Assembly: GCA_023391335.1 (NCBI GenBank)
Contig: JAEWBG010000112.1
Coordinates: 55,501 to 119,500, forward strand
Direction of reading: 5' to 3'
DNA: 64,000 nucleotides
Source: Pseudomonadota bacterium
GTDB taxonomy: Bacteria; Pseudomonadota; Gammaproteobacteria; Steroidobacterales; Steroidobacteraceae
Position 1 is the stretch's first letter. Each line of letters opens with the position of its first letter. The notes under the pieces are model-generated. The model saw only the letters and a list, made by a program, of their open reading frames with translations. It ran no database searches and had not been told where the DNA came from. The position numbers were made by a program, and so were the translations under genes. Positions 9,214 through 17,550 of this stretch are shown one piece after another.

Positions 9214-10871
9214 ACGAGACCGGGACCGCGCACTTTCAAAGCGATCGCAGGAGCATCTGCCAGGCCTTCAGGCACGCGCAGTTCCAATCCTTTGCGAGTT
9301 CGCGTGAACGGAACGCTGTCGGTCGAACCGAGAATTTCCACGCGCTCGATCGTACCCGGTGCGAGTGCGGAGTCCTGACCGAGCGCTGCGATGCGCAGAG
9401 TGCCGCTCGGGGGCCAGCCCATTGCGATGGCGTAGAGCGCGCCTTTCTTGGTCGTGAAGCGAATGTCCTCAGCGGTAAACGCTTTGGACGATTGTTCGCT
9501 AAACATGCCGCCGGTAACACGCGTGGGGCCTTCGCCAAATGTGCGCCAAGGCCGCGTGCCGTGAATCGCTTCGCTGTTGCGTCCCATCCAGTCGGCCAAA
9601 TCCGCAAGCACCTTGCGTTCGTCCGCGTCGATGGAACCGTCGCCGCGAACTGGAATGGAGAGCAGCAGATTGCCGTTCTTCGAGACAATGTCGCACAACC
9701 GTTGGATCACCGTCGCGGCTGATTTGTATTGATGGTTGTCGAAGAGCGAGCGGTTGTAGTGCCAGTCGCCGATGCACGTGTCGGTCTGCCAAGGCAGCGG
9801 CTCGATGCCTTCGCGAAAGCCGCGCTCCACGTCTTCGACCAGCCCGGCTCTACGCTCGGGCGGCATTACCTTCGCATTCACGACCGCTTCGAGCTTCCCG
9901 TCGTGCCACTCCATGCTTGCGTTGTAATAGTGGGCCGCGATGTCGAGTCCCGCTTGCCCCAGCGGCAGACCGGAATTGTCGAAATAGACCAGATCAGGTC
10001 GATAGCTATCGATCAGATCCTTGCAGCGCAGAAACCAGGTACGCGTGAATTCAGGATTGCCGACTGGCGGCTTCTCATCCCATGCACCCGTGTTCTTGTC
10101 GTGCCATTCGTGCGCGGTGCGTATCGATGTGAAGCCATCTGGCATCACCATGTTGCGGCCGGTGTAAAGCTCCTGCGGATCCAATCCCTGCCACCACTTT
10201 CCACGACCATCCGCTTTGGTGAGACGGAATGCATCGTAGCGCTGACCCGCGAGTGCGCCTTCAGGGTCGTAGCCGTACGCAGTCTGATACCAATGCCACG
10301 AGTGAGCGCTGTGATTGCTGACGCCGAATCGAAGCCCACGTTCGCGTGCAATCTTGGCCCAGGTCCCGATGATGTCGCGCTTCGGTCCGACTCGTACTGA
10401 ATTCCATGCGTGATACTTCGAGTCGTACGCATCGAAGTTGTCGTGATGATTGGCGAGTGCGACGAAGTAACGCGCGCCCGCTTTCACGTACAGATCCATC
10501 AACGCTTCCGGTTCCCAGTTCTCCGCTTTCCAGAGATTCTCGATCTCCATAAAACCCGAGCGCGTCGGGTGGCCATACGTCCGCACGTGATGGTCATATT
10601 GCGAACTGCCTTGGATGTACATGTTGCGTGCGTACCAGTCGCCGGCTTCCGGCACGCACTGCGCACTCCAGTGAGCCCAAATCCCGAATTTGGCATCGCG
10701 AAACCAATCCGGGGTGCGATAGTTGTCGACCAGCGACGCCCAATTGGCCGCAAACACGGGCTCAGCCGCATACGTGCCCCGCAGAGCGAATGCACCCGCC
10801 AAAGTTGCAGATGCTTGTACGAACGATCGCCGCGTCAGGCGAAAACCGCTTCGAAAATGTTCATCGCGCAT
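9210..10871 (-). CDS. GH29 alpha-L-fucosidase, Tat-exported
   Basis: A 553-residue GH29 enzyme. The chosen start, ATG 10869-10871, has GAGGAG eight bases upstream. An upstream in-frame extension exists but has no ribosome site and would bury the signal. A twin-arginine signal (LTRRSFVQASATLAGAFAL) predicts export of a folded protein. The catalytic nucleophile is D298 in LVYFDNSG. Other family segments are FVALANHHDNFDAYDS, GKFGIW-like FGIWAHW, and CIGDWHYNRS. It should cleave alpha-L-fucose from side-chain oligosaccharides. It is the first gene of a two-gene operon with the GH42 beta-galactosidase, consistent with sequential removal of Fuc and then Gal. It is divergent from the mutarotase gene. 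Confidence 0.9.
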   Translation of the reverse strand: MRDEHFRSGFRLTRRSFVQASATLAGAFALRGTYAAEPVFAANWASLVDNYRTPDWFRDAKFGIWAHWSAQCVPEAGDWYARNMYIQGSSQYDHHVRTYGHPTRSGFMEIENLWKAENWEPEALMDLYVKAGARYFVALANHHDNFDAYDSKYHAWNSVRVGPKRDIIGTWAKIARERGLRFGVSNHSAHSWHWYQTAYGYDPEGALAGQRYDAFRLTKADGRGKWWQGLDPQELYTGRNMVMPDGFTSIRTAHEWHDKNTGAWDEKPPVGNPEFTRTWFLRCKDLIDSYRPDLVYFDNSGLPLGQAGLDIAAHYYNASMEWHDGKLEAVVNAKVMPPERRAGLVEDVERGFREGIEPLPWQTDTCIGDWHYNRSLFDNHQYKSAATVIQRLCDIVSKNGNLLLSIPVRGDGSIDADERKVLADLADWMGRNSEAIHGTRPWRTFGEGPTRVTGGMFSEQSSKAFTAEDIRFTTKKGALYAIAMGWPPSGTLRIAALGQDSALAPGTIERVEILGSTDSVPFTRTRKGLELRVPEGLADAPAIALKVRGPGLV

Positions 10872-10978
10872 GCGTGTGCTCCTCAACTCGTCGATGGCTG
10901 GTCGTTGTACTGCGTGCAAGCTTCTGGTAGCTAGTCCGCGCAGCAGATCCGCACGTGTTCTTATGGAGTGCTCGAGTT

Positions 10979-11323
10979 ATGCCGCGTCTATGTTTCGCAC
11001 TGGATCTAGTCGATGACCCCAAGCGCATCGCCGAATACGAACGTTGGCACCGGCCCGAGAATGTGTGGCCCGAGGTCACTGCCGCGATCAAGGCAGCGGG
11101 CGTCACCGATCTCGAAATCTTCCGCGTGGAAAATCGGCTATTCATGATCATGGAAGTGTCGGACGAGTTCTCTGCCGAAGCTAAAGCGGATGCCGACGCG
11201 AACAATCCTCGTGTGGTCGCATGGGAAGAGCTGATGTGGCAGTTCCAGAAAGCGCTGCCGAGCGCGAAGCCCGGCGAGAAGTGGATCGCGATGAAGCGCA
11301 TCTACTCGCTACCGCACGAGTGA
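10979..11323 (+). CDS. L-rhamnose/L-fucose-type mutarotase (RhaM family)
   Basis: A 114-residue protein of the RhaM/YiiL-like mutarotase family, which interconverts alpha and beta anomers of 6-deoxy sugars in the cytoplasm. Family features are the N-terminal CFALDLVDDP strand, YERWHRPENVWPEV with the conserved Tyr/His/Trp, a FRVENRLFMIMEV strand, and a C-terminal RIYSL. ATG 10979 is preceded by GGAG; an upstream GTG frame is less likely. Because it sits divergent from a fucosidase operon and in a locus with a second fucosidase, L-fucose is the likelier substrate than rhamnose; this is inference. The stop lies 2 bp from the convergent GH39 stop. Confidence 0.82.
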   Translation: MPRLCFALDLVDDPKRIAEYERWHRPENVWPEVTAAIKAAGVTDLEIFRVENRLFMIMEVSDEFSAEAKADADANNPRVVAWEELMWQFQKALPSAKPGEKWIAMKRIYSLPHE

Positions 11324-11325
11324 GC

Positions 11326-12912
11326 TCATCGTTCCGATGTAAGCGACACGAGCACGACATCATTACTACGCATAGCGATTTCGAGAGCGAACTCGCCCTT
11401 GGATCCGACATCGATCGAGCGATCCACCTCGGCTACATCGCGCGTCAGATCCTGTAACTGCTTCAATTGTTTTGCGTGAAGGGACGAGGGCGCTCCCATT
11501 TCAATATACGCAGAGTACGCGTCGTTGGCGCGAAAGCCGGTGCGATGGATCTGTAACCGGTGCTGACCTTGCGGCAGATGCTCGAATGTGAGCTTCACCG
11601 AGTGTGACGGAGCCGCCGGTACCAGCTTTGTATAAAACGGCCGATTGCTCACCTTCTGTTCGGGTTGTTGCCAGTCCCAAATCAGCGCCGAAGTATTCAC
11701 GCCATCTGTTGCGATCCACGCCTGCGCATCCGTGGACGGCAGTTCCTTCCCGCGAAGCGCATGTAAATACTTGTATGCGAAGTAGGCCGGCTTGCGAACG
11801 CCTTCGCGATTCAACAAGCCGAAACCGCCATGAAACGGCGTCGGCGGTGGCCCAGGTTCCTCGAACAGATCCGTGTAGGTCCAGTAGCTCATTCCCTGCA
11901 CCAAGCCTTGCGTTGCTTTGAGCTTGCTCAGAATGTATGGCGCGCTGATGTACGAATCGTGTACCGCATCGCGCGGCGTGTAGCTCGTGCTCCATTCCGT
12001 GAAGTACAAGGGCAGATGCGGGAAGGCTGACTTGCTGATTTGTTCGCGCACGTTGCGAACGTCACCGACAATCGCGTCCGGCGACGGCGAAAGCTTCGTG
12101 TCGCTCTTGCCGTGCTCGTCTAGAAACCCACCATCGACGCCGTAGGTATGAGTGGTGACGAAATCGACCGGCGCGCCACTCTTGCTCACGTGATCAAGGA
12201 ACTCAGGAACCCACGCGGCACCTGCAGTTGAAGGCCCGCCCACTTGCAGGATGGGATCGATGGCCTTGATCGCACGCGCCGTCAAATCGTAGAGCTCAAA
12301 GTACGCTTGCTGATCTGCTTTTTCCCAAAATCCGCTCAAGTTCGGCTCGTTCCACACTTCGAAGTACCAATGGCGGACTTCGGCGACGCCATAGCGCTCT
12401 TGGAGGTGGCGCACGAACGCATCGATTAGGTTGCGCCATGCCTCCAACTTCGGATGCGAGGTGTTGCCCTTCCAATAGAAGATGGTTTGCTCGGAAGTCG
12501 CCATGGCTTGCGGAGTGAATCCGAGTTCGACGAAGGGGCGAATGCCTTTTGCGAGCAGATCGTCATAGAGCCGATCGATGTTGCTCCAGTCGTAGATCGT
12601 GCGTCCATCAACGACCTGCACGGTATTCAGCACATCGTGAAAGATGGCGTGAAAGCGGATGTATCGAAATCCGAGCTCGTCGACCGCAGTTTTCAACTGC
12701 GCTTGGCTGTCGGCGCGGATTAGCGTTCCGGGGTAGTCGGACCCGATGGAGAAGTCGAAGAAGCGATCCAGGGGACGCTCTGCTTTGGCCACGTCGACGA
12801 CGATCTCCCGAACAGCGGCGTCGGCAGCGAGGGCGTCATGCGATAGGAAACAAGTCGTGGCGGCGAAAAGCAATGCAATCGAGCGTAGGCAGGACTTCGG
12901 TGGACGCATCAT
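11326..12912 (-). CDS. GH39 beta-xylosidase-like enzyme (first copy)
   Basis: A 528-residue GH39 enzyme with a signal peptide (SIALLFAATTCFL, cleavage near DALAA-DAA). The acid/base is E189 in WYFEVWNEPN and the nucleophile is E306 in LYFTEWSTSY. The fold starts with a typical FRYIRFHAIFHD segment, and a C-terminal beta-sandwich follows the barrel. GH39 bacterial enzymes are mostly beta-xylosidases, with some alpha-arabinosidases or glucosidases; xylose release from xylo-oligosaccharides fits the locus. It is monocistronic, and its promoter would lie in the 194-bp gap to the GntR gene, in which no clear operator is seen. It is paralogous to the GH39 at 21204-22877. Confidence 0.87.
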   Translation of the reverse strand: MMRPPKSCLRSIALLFAATTCFLSHDALAADAAVREIVVDVAKAERPLDRFFDFSIGSDYPGTLIRADSQAQLKTAVDELGFRYIRFHAIFHDVLNTVQVVDGRTIYDWSNIDRLYDDLLAKGIRPFVELGFTPQAMATSEQTIFYWKGNTSHPKLEAWRNLIDAFVRHLQERYGVAEVRHWYFEVWNEPNLSGFWEKADQQAYFELYDLTARAIKAIDPILQVGGPSTAGAAWVPEFLDHVSKSGAPVDFVTTHTYGVDGGFLDEHGKSDTKLSPSPDAIVGDVRNVREQISKSAFPHLPLYFTEWSTSYTPRDAVHDSYISAPYILSKLKATQGLVQGMSYWTYTDLFEEPGPPPTPFHGGFGLLNREGVRKPAYFAYKYLHALRGKELPSTDAQAWIATDGVNTSALIWDWQQPEQKVSNRPFYTKLVPAAPSHSVKLTFEHLPQGQHRLQIHRTGFRANDAYSAYIEMGAPSSLHAKQLKQLQDLTRDVAEVDRSIDVGSKGEFALEIAMRSNDVVLVSLTSER

Positions 12913-13106
12913 TCTTCTCTGTGGCGCGCGAGCATGGCGATACGCGGGATCGCGGCGTCAGCGGACGGGGAGTGCCACGTACGTTGCCGCGTCAACCCTA
13001 CATACTTTCTTTAGCGAAATCGCCTTTTACGGGTGCAACCATAGAAGTCGCACTGTGGGAAGTCAATCTACCGCGGGGAGCGGATCGATTCGCCGCGTAT
13101 CCGTAC

Positions 13107-13850
13107 CTACACGCCCGCGAATCGCTTTCGCTTCGCGTCGATTTGCGCGCGAGCCTTCTCAAGCTCCTCTGTTTCGGTAGCTTCGAAGGTGGCTTCCAAC
13201 ACGCGCGTCAGGTGATCGCGCATGGCTGCGCGAGCCGCCGTTGCGTCGCGCTTCTTCAATGCGTTCACGATCGCGATGTGCTCATCGATGCGAGGTTTGA
13301 TGCCTAGAGCGCGGACCTTGGCGCTCATCGACCGGTTTTGCGGCGATCGTAGGCGTGCATCCCACAGCATCTGCACGGCGCTGATCATGCCGCTGTTGTC
13401 CGTCGCGGCTGCTATCAATTCGTGAAAGCGACGATCGGCGGCCTCACTCAACTCGACGTTGCGCTTGTTCTCATCGCGCATTTCCTTGACGAGCTGCGAT
13501 AGCTGAGCCACCTGCTCATCAGTGATGCGCATCGCAGCCATCGCGCATGCTTCGCCCTCGATTGCGCGTCTCGCCTCGAGCAATTCAAAAGGGCCGATGT
13601 CGCGAGAGCCGTGCCCGCCTTCGGGTGGCGACTTGTGAGTGACATACACGCCCGAGCCGGTTCGGACCTCAACCACTCCGTCCAACTCGAGCGCAATCAT
13701 GGCTTCGCGGATCGTCGTACGCGACACGGCGAATTTCTGCGCCAGATCCCGCTCCGACGGCAGCCGTTGTCCGACTGCATAGATTCCTCGTTCGATGTCC
13801 GCCGCTATGTGTTGTTCGATTCGTTCGTAGAGCCTCTGGGATTCGGCCAT
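13107..13850 (-). CDS. FadR-type GntR transcriptional regulator (first copy)
   Basis: A 247-residue regulator. The N-terminal winged helix-turn-helix contains GQRLPSERDLAQKFAVSRTT and VRTGSGVYV. An FCD effector domain begins near residue 85 and carries ELLEARRAIEGEA, RRFHELIAAAT and a late DEHIAIVNALKKRD, the usual metal/ligand-binding histidine segments. ATG 13848-13850 is chosen because AAGGTGAGA lies just upstream; a longer frame begins at 13967 without a site. FadR-type GntR proteins in such loci usually respond to uronates or sugar acids. It is divergent from the TonB receptor, and operator-like inverted repeats lie in the intervening 391 bp, so it probably controls that receptor and itself. 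Confidence 0.87.
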   Translation of the reverse strand: MAESQRLYERIEQHIAADIERGIYAVGQRLPSERDLAQKFAVSRTTIREAMIALELDGVVEVRTGSGVYVTHKSPPEGGHGSRDIGPFELLEARRAIEGEACAMAAMRITDEQVAQLSQLVKEMRDENKRNVELSEAADRRFHELIAAATDNSGMISAVQMLWDARLRSPQNRSMSAKVRALGIKPRIDEHIAIVNALKKRDATAARAAMRDHLTRVLEATFEATETEELEKARAQIDAKRKRFAGV

Positions 13851-14241
13851 TGCTGTTCTCACCTTTTCGCGATCTTGTTGGTCCAGCCAATTTCCCCCGT
13901 CGCGCTTCCTCACCGCAAAGATAACCGTTGTAGGACCAATCTGTATATCGAAATCAATCGATATCAAAGCGTGCTGATTTCAGCATTGCGAGGTGCGCAT
14001 AACTTAGACAAAACCAGCACGAAGCTCCGCGAGTAATCCCTTGTATCTGCTTCAGAATTTCCCCGGTAAAACTGAAGTCCAGCGCTGTCACATAAGTCGG
14101 ACAAATGTTGCGACCCACATTCGCGATGGTTTATGGTCCAGCCACCAAGAAAATTGGTCGGACCAGATGGTGGGCTGTGGTCTTACGCGCTCGCCGCGAC
14201 GCACTCGCAGGTTCGCAACTAAATCTTTAGGGGAGTCATCC
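13851..14241. promoter_or_regulatory. Divergent GntR/TonB-receptor control region with operator-like inverted repeats
   Basis: This 391-bp gene-free stretch holds three related candidates. A perfect TGGTC-G-GACCA palindrome lies at 14155-14165, about 77 bp before the receptor ATG. A variant GTTGTAGGACCA lies at 13927-13938, and TTGG-TCCAG-CCAA at 13878-13890. Half-sites of the type TTGGT/ACCAA are classical for FadR/UxuR/ExuR-type GntR proteins. The adjacent GntR gene makes autoregulation plus control of the receptor likely. An AGGGGAG ribosome site precedes ATG 14242. No -35/-10 pair is assigned with confidence. Confidence 0.45.
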
Positions 14242-17200
14242 ATGTCGAAGGTAAGGTCGGAAGTGCGCAGCTTCGTGCGAGGGCAGGTCGCCGCTGCAAG
14301 TCTTATCGCTGCATTCACCGCGACGTCGATTTCTGCTGCCGAGACTTCTGTCTCGCAGTCAGATCAATTGGAAGAAATTGTCGTCACCGGCTTTCGAGCG
14401 AGCCTCGCAAGCTCGACCGAGGCGAAGAAAGAATCGGTTGGATTCGTCGACTCGATCTTTGCGGAGGACATCGGCAAATTCCCAGATACCAACATCGCCG
14501 AATCTTTCCAGCGCATACCTGGCATTCAGATTAGCCGCGAGATCAGCGGCGAAGGCACCACGGTTGCAATCCGTGGTTTGAATACGAATTTCACTCGCGT
14601 GCTGCTGAACAATGCACCCGTTGCAGTCGCTTCTTCTCCGCAGGAAGGCTCGGCCGCCAATCGCGAAGTACCTCTCGATCTATTTCCGCCGGAACTGTTC
14701 TCGAAGCTGGAGGTGGCGAAGACTCCATCGGCTGATATGGTCGAAGGCGGCGCGGCAGGCACGATCAACATGCGCATGGCGCGTCCGTTCGACACCGAAG
14801 GGCAGCACATCACCTATTCGCTGCAAGGCACCGACAACAGCAAGGCGGATGGCAACGGTACACGCGCCGCACTCATCGCAAGCAACACCTGGGACAAGTT
14901 CGGCGCGCTTGTCGGGGTCACGGCGGTCCGGAGCAAAGTTGCGACCACGGGCTTCGAATCGATCGGATGGGCGAATCTTGCGCTGACTCAGGCGCAGTGC
15001 GGCGGCGCGGGCGCACCGTGTAATACGACGGCCGGAAATGGACCGGGCACGCCTGCGACTGTGCCTGACAACGCAAGCACCCGAGCCGCCGGCTTGACGC
15101 CCGGCGCACCGATCGATCAAGCATTCCTACTTGCGAACAACCCTGGACTCTCGATTCAACAAATCGACAACGCCGTCATTCCTCGGCTCGGCAGGCAAAT
15201 GTTCGAGACGGGCAATCGCGACCGTTACAACGGGGTCCTAAGCTTGGAATTCCGTCCGACCGATACGCTGCGTTTCTTTCTGGACTCGATGTACGGCAAG
15301 CAAGAGAGCCGTTTCGACCGAGAAGCCGTTGCGTGGGCCATTCGTGCAGGCAGCCAAGGTGGGCGTCCCATTCCGACGCAAATGCAGGTCGATCGCGACG
15401 ACTGCACCAACGGCTGCGTGGCAACCGGCGGCACGTTCCTCAACAGTCAGTTCATGATGGAGTTCCGACCCTACAGCGAGGACACGAAGTTCTGGGGCAC
15501 GAATCCCGGAATGAGCTGGCAGATTGCAGACAAATTGAGTCTCGACGTGCAAGGCAACATCACCAAGAGCTCCTTCTCTCGCCAAGCGTCCACCGTATTG
15601 TTCATCTCGGATACCACCGCAGTCGACTTTAGTAACGAGGGTGGTGACATTCCGAAGATCACCAGCAGCGTCGATCTGAACGATCCCAACAGTTGGCAGT
15701 GGCTCATCACGGATCGCGGCGGCACCGATGTGGGCCGCCTGAATCTGCAGGACGAAAAGCGCGAAACAGAAACGAAAGGCGGTCGCTTCGCGCTGACCTG
15801 GGGCGACACCGGCTTCAATGTGAAATTCGGCGGCGCTTACGACGTAGTCTCCCGCGATATTCGTCCGTACGGTGCCGATGCCCAATGGCAGGCTGCCGTA
15901 TGCGGCGGCAATCCTGCCAACCTGCAACCAGGTCCGAACGGGCAGCCGGCATGCCGTGGCGAAACCGCTGCGGAAATCGTTCCCGGCGTAAACGGATATC
16001 CCGCATACGCCGCGCCCTATGGGGGTTCCATCGTTTCGAACGCAACCGTACCGAGCTATTTACGTCCGACTGGTTATGGAGTTGCGACGGTGAACTGGAA
16101 TGACTTCCGCCGCGATTCCAACTACGACGCGATCCGCGCCAATGCGCCGGAATCCGGTGCGACACCCAACACCGCGAACTGGGGTTCGATCCAAGAGGAC
16201 GTCTCGGCGCTCTTCGCCCAGCTGAACGGTGACACAGAAGTCGGCAGCAATCGTTTGCGCTACAACGTGGGACTTCGTTGGGTTCAAACCGACCAATCGG
16301 TGACATCGCGCTTGACGGTGCCGAATTCCGCGAACGCGGCTCTGCCGGATGGACAGAAGCTTCCCGATACGGTGAACCACGTCGAACTCAACACGACGTA
16401 CGAGAATCTGCTGCCGTCGGCCAACGTCGCATTGAACCTAACGGACAACGCCATTGTGCGTGCGGGCGCATCGCGAACCATGACGCGTGCGAACCCGACT
16501 GACATGCTGCTCGGCTTGTCGATCCGCAACGCAGACGTTTCGCAAGTCGATCTCGGCAATCCTGATCTCGATCCTTATCTATCGGACAACATCGACTTGG
16601 GTTTCGAGTACTACACCGGTCAGGAAGGCTACTTCGGCGTGGCTGCGTTTAGAAAGAGCATCGAAGGGTTCACGCAGCGTCAGTCGCGGAACATCACGTT
16701 CGGGGATCTTGCCCAATATGGCGTGACGTTGGATAGCCTCGGCCAGCAGCAGCGCGATGCGGTCCTGGCTCGCGGGGGCAACAGCGCCTTCGTTGAATTG
16801 CGCCAAACCGTGAATGCGAGCGGCAAGCTCACGATCAACGGCCTGGAATTCAATTGGGTGCAACCGCTGGACTTCTTGCTAAGTGGCATCGGTTTGGATG
16901 GCCTAGGGTTCACGGCCAACTACACGATCATCGATCAGAAGGGTGAGGGCGCCGCGCCCGCGATCGCGATCGGTGTACCGCCGAAGAGCTACAACGCGAC
17001 GCTGTACTACGACAAACACGGAGTGAATGCACGCGTGTCAGTGACGCACACGCAAGGGTCGCAGGCTAGCGGACCGAACAGCAATCAGTCTGGTGTGATC
17101 GGGGCCGAACTCTTCGGCGATGACTACACGCAGTATGACTTCTCCTCGAGCTTCGACTTCTCCGAGCTCTTCGGCGTGTCGAACTTCGTGCCGCAGTTGA

Positions 17201-17322
17201 CCATCGATGTGATCAATATCGGTGATGAGAAGCGCCGCGCATATCAACAATTCTCCAACGCGGCATTTAGCTACTACGATTCCGGTCGCACAGTGATGGT
17301 TGGTTTGCGAGGCCGGTTTTAA
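14242..17322 (+). CDS. TonB-dependent receptor (Xanthomonas/Caulobacter type)
   Basis: A 1026-residue outer-membrane receptor. ATG 14242 with AGGGGAG upstream is preferred over a TTG 201 bases earlier. The signal peptide ends near SAAETS. A TonB-box-like EEIVVTGFRASLASS is followed by the plug (DIGKFPDTNIAESFQRIPGI and VAIRGLNTNFTRVLLNN) and a long 22-strand barrel that ends in the aromatic C-terminus VGLRGRF. This subfamily imports oligosaccharides in many hemicellulose loci. Its place between a GntR regulator and the GH115 gene suggests (glucurono)xylo-oligosaccharides as ligands, which is inference. Two hairpins follow the stop. Confidence 0.9.
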   Translation: MSKVRSEVRSFVRGQVAAASLIAAFTATSISAAETSVSQSDQLEEIVVTGFRASLASSTEAKKESVGFVDSIFAEDIGKFPDTNIAESFQRIPGIQISREISGEGTTVAIRGLNTNFTRVLLNNAPVAVASSPQEGSAANREVPLDLFPPELFSKLEVAKTPSADMVEGGAAGTINMRMARPFDTEGQHITYSLQGTDNSKADGNGTRAALIASNTWDKFGALVGVTAVRSKVATTGFESIGWANLALTQAQCGGAGAPCNTTAGNGPGTPATVPDNASTRAAGLTPGAPIDQAFLLANNPGLSIQQIDNAVIPRLGRQMFETGNRDRYNGVLSLEFRPTDTLRFFLDSMYGKQESRFDREAVAWAIRAGSQGGRPIPTQMQVDRDDCTNGCVATGGTFLNSQFMMEFRPYSEDTKFWGTNPGMSWQIADKLSLDVQGNITKSSFSRQASTVLFISDTTAVDFSNEGGDIPKITSSVDLNDPNSWQWLITDRGGTDVGRLNLQDEKRETETKGGRFALTWGDTGFNVKFGGAYDVVSRDIRPYGADAQWQAAVCGGNPANLQPGPNGQPACRGETAAEIVPGVNGYPAYAAPYGGSIVSNATVPSYLRPTGYGVATVNWNDFRRDSNYDAIRANAPESGATPNTANWGSIQEDVSALFAQLNGDTEVGSNRLRYNVGLRWVQTDQSVTSRLTVPNSANAALPDGQKLPDTVNHVELNTTYENLLPSANVALNLTDNAIVRAGASRTMTRANPTDMLLGLSIRNADVSQVDLGNPDLDPYLSDNIDLGFEYYTGQEGYFGVAAFRKSIEGFTQRQSRNITFGDLAQYGVTLDSLGQQQRDAVLARGGNSAFVELRQTVNASGKLTINGLEFNWVQPLDFLLSGIGLDGLGFTANYTIIDQKGEGAAPAIAIGVPPKSYNATLYYDKHGVNARVSVTHTQGSQASGPNSNQSGVIGAELFGDDYTQYDFSSSFDFSELFGVSNFVPQLTIDVINIGDEKRRAYQQFSNAAFSYYDSGRTVMVGLRGRF

Positions 17323-17333
17323 TCCCCCCGGTA

Positions 17334-17365
17334 GGGCGGAACTGCTTCCCTGAGCGGTTCCGCCC
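17334..17365 (+). terminator. Hairpin after TonB receptor
   Basis: GGGCGGAAC (17334-17342) pairs perfectly with GTTCCGCCC (17357-17365) just after the receptor stop. The 9-bp GC-rich stem suits a transcription terminator, although only a weak pyrimidine run follows. Confidence 0.55.
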
Positions 17366-17379
17366 GTCTCTCGCTACCA

Positions 17380-17406
17380 CGAAGTGCCGGCACTGCCGGC
17401 ACTTCG
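17380..17406. terminator. Perfect 12-bp hairpin
   Basis: CGAAGTGCCGGC and GCCGGCACTTCG are perfect inverted arms around a 3-base loop (ACT). It lies 15 bp after the preceding hairpin and 145 bp before the GH115 ATG. It is probably a second terminator or an attenuating/stabilising RNA stem between receptor and glucuronidase. Confidence 0.55.
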
Positions 17407-17550
17407 TCTGTTCGGCTAGGAGAGATGGGTGCCCACACATATTTTTTGAGTTGCGGTTGGCGACCGAATATCTTTTGTGGCGGGCGTGGCTGGCGATGGC
17501 ATCCACACGAGCTGAGCCGCCGTCATGGGCAATCATTCCGAGGTGTATCG

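Noticed and set aside
14041..14241. 67-codon extension of the first TonB receptor
   Set aside because: It starts at TTG without a ribosome site and covers the operator-like palindrome; ATG 14242 has AGGGGAG.
17425..17550. N-terminal extension of the GH115 gene
   Set aside because: The extra 42 codons are Cys/Trp/His-rich and lie before a clear GAGGTG-ATG pair followed by a signal peptide.
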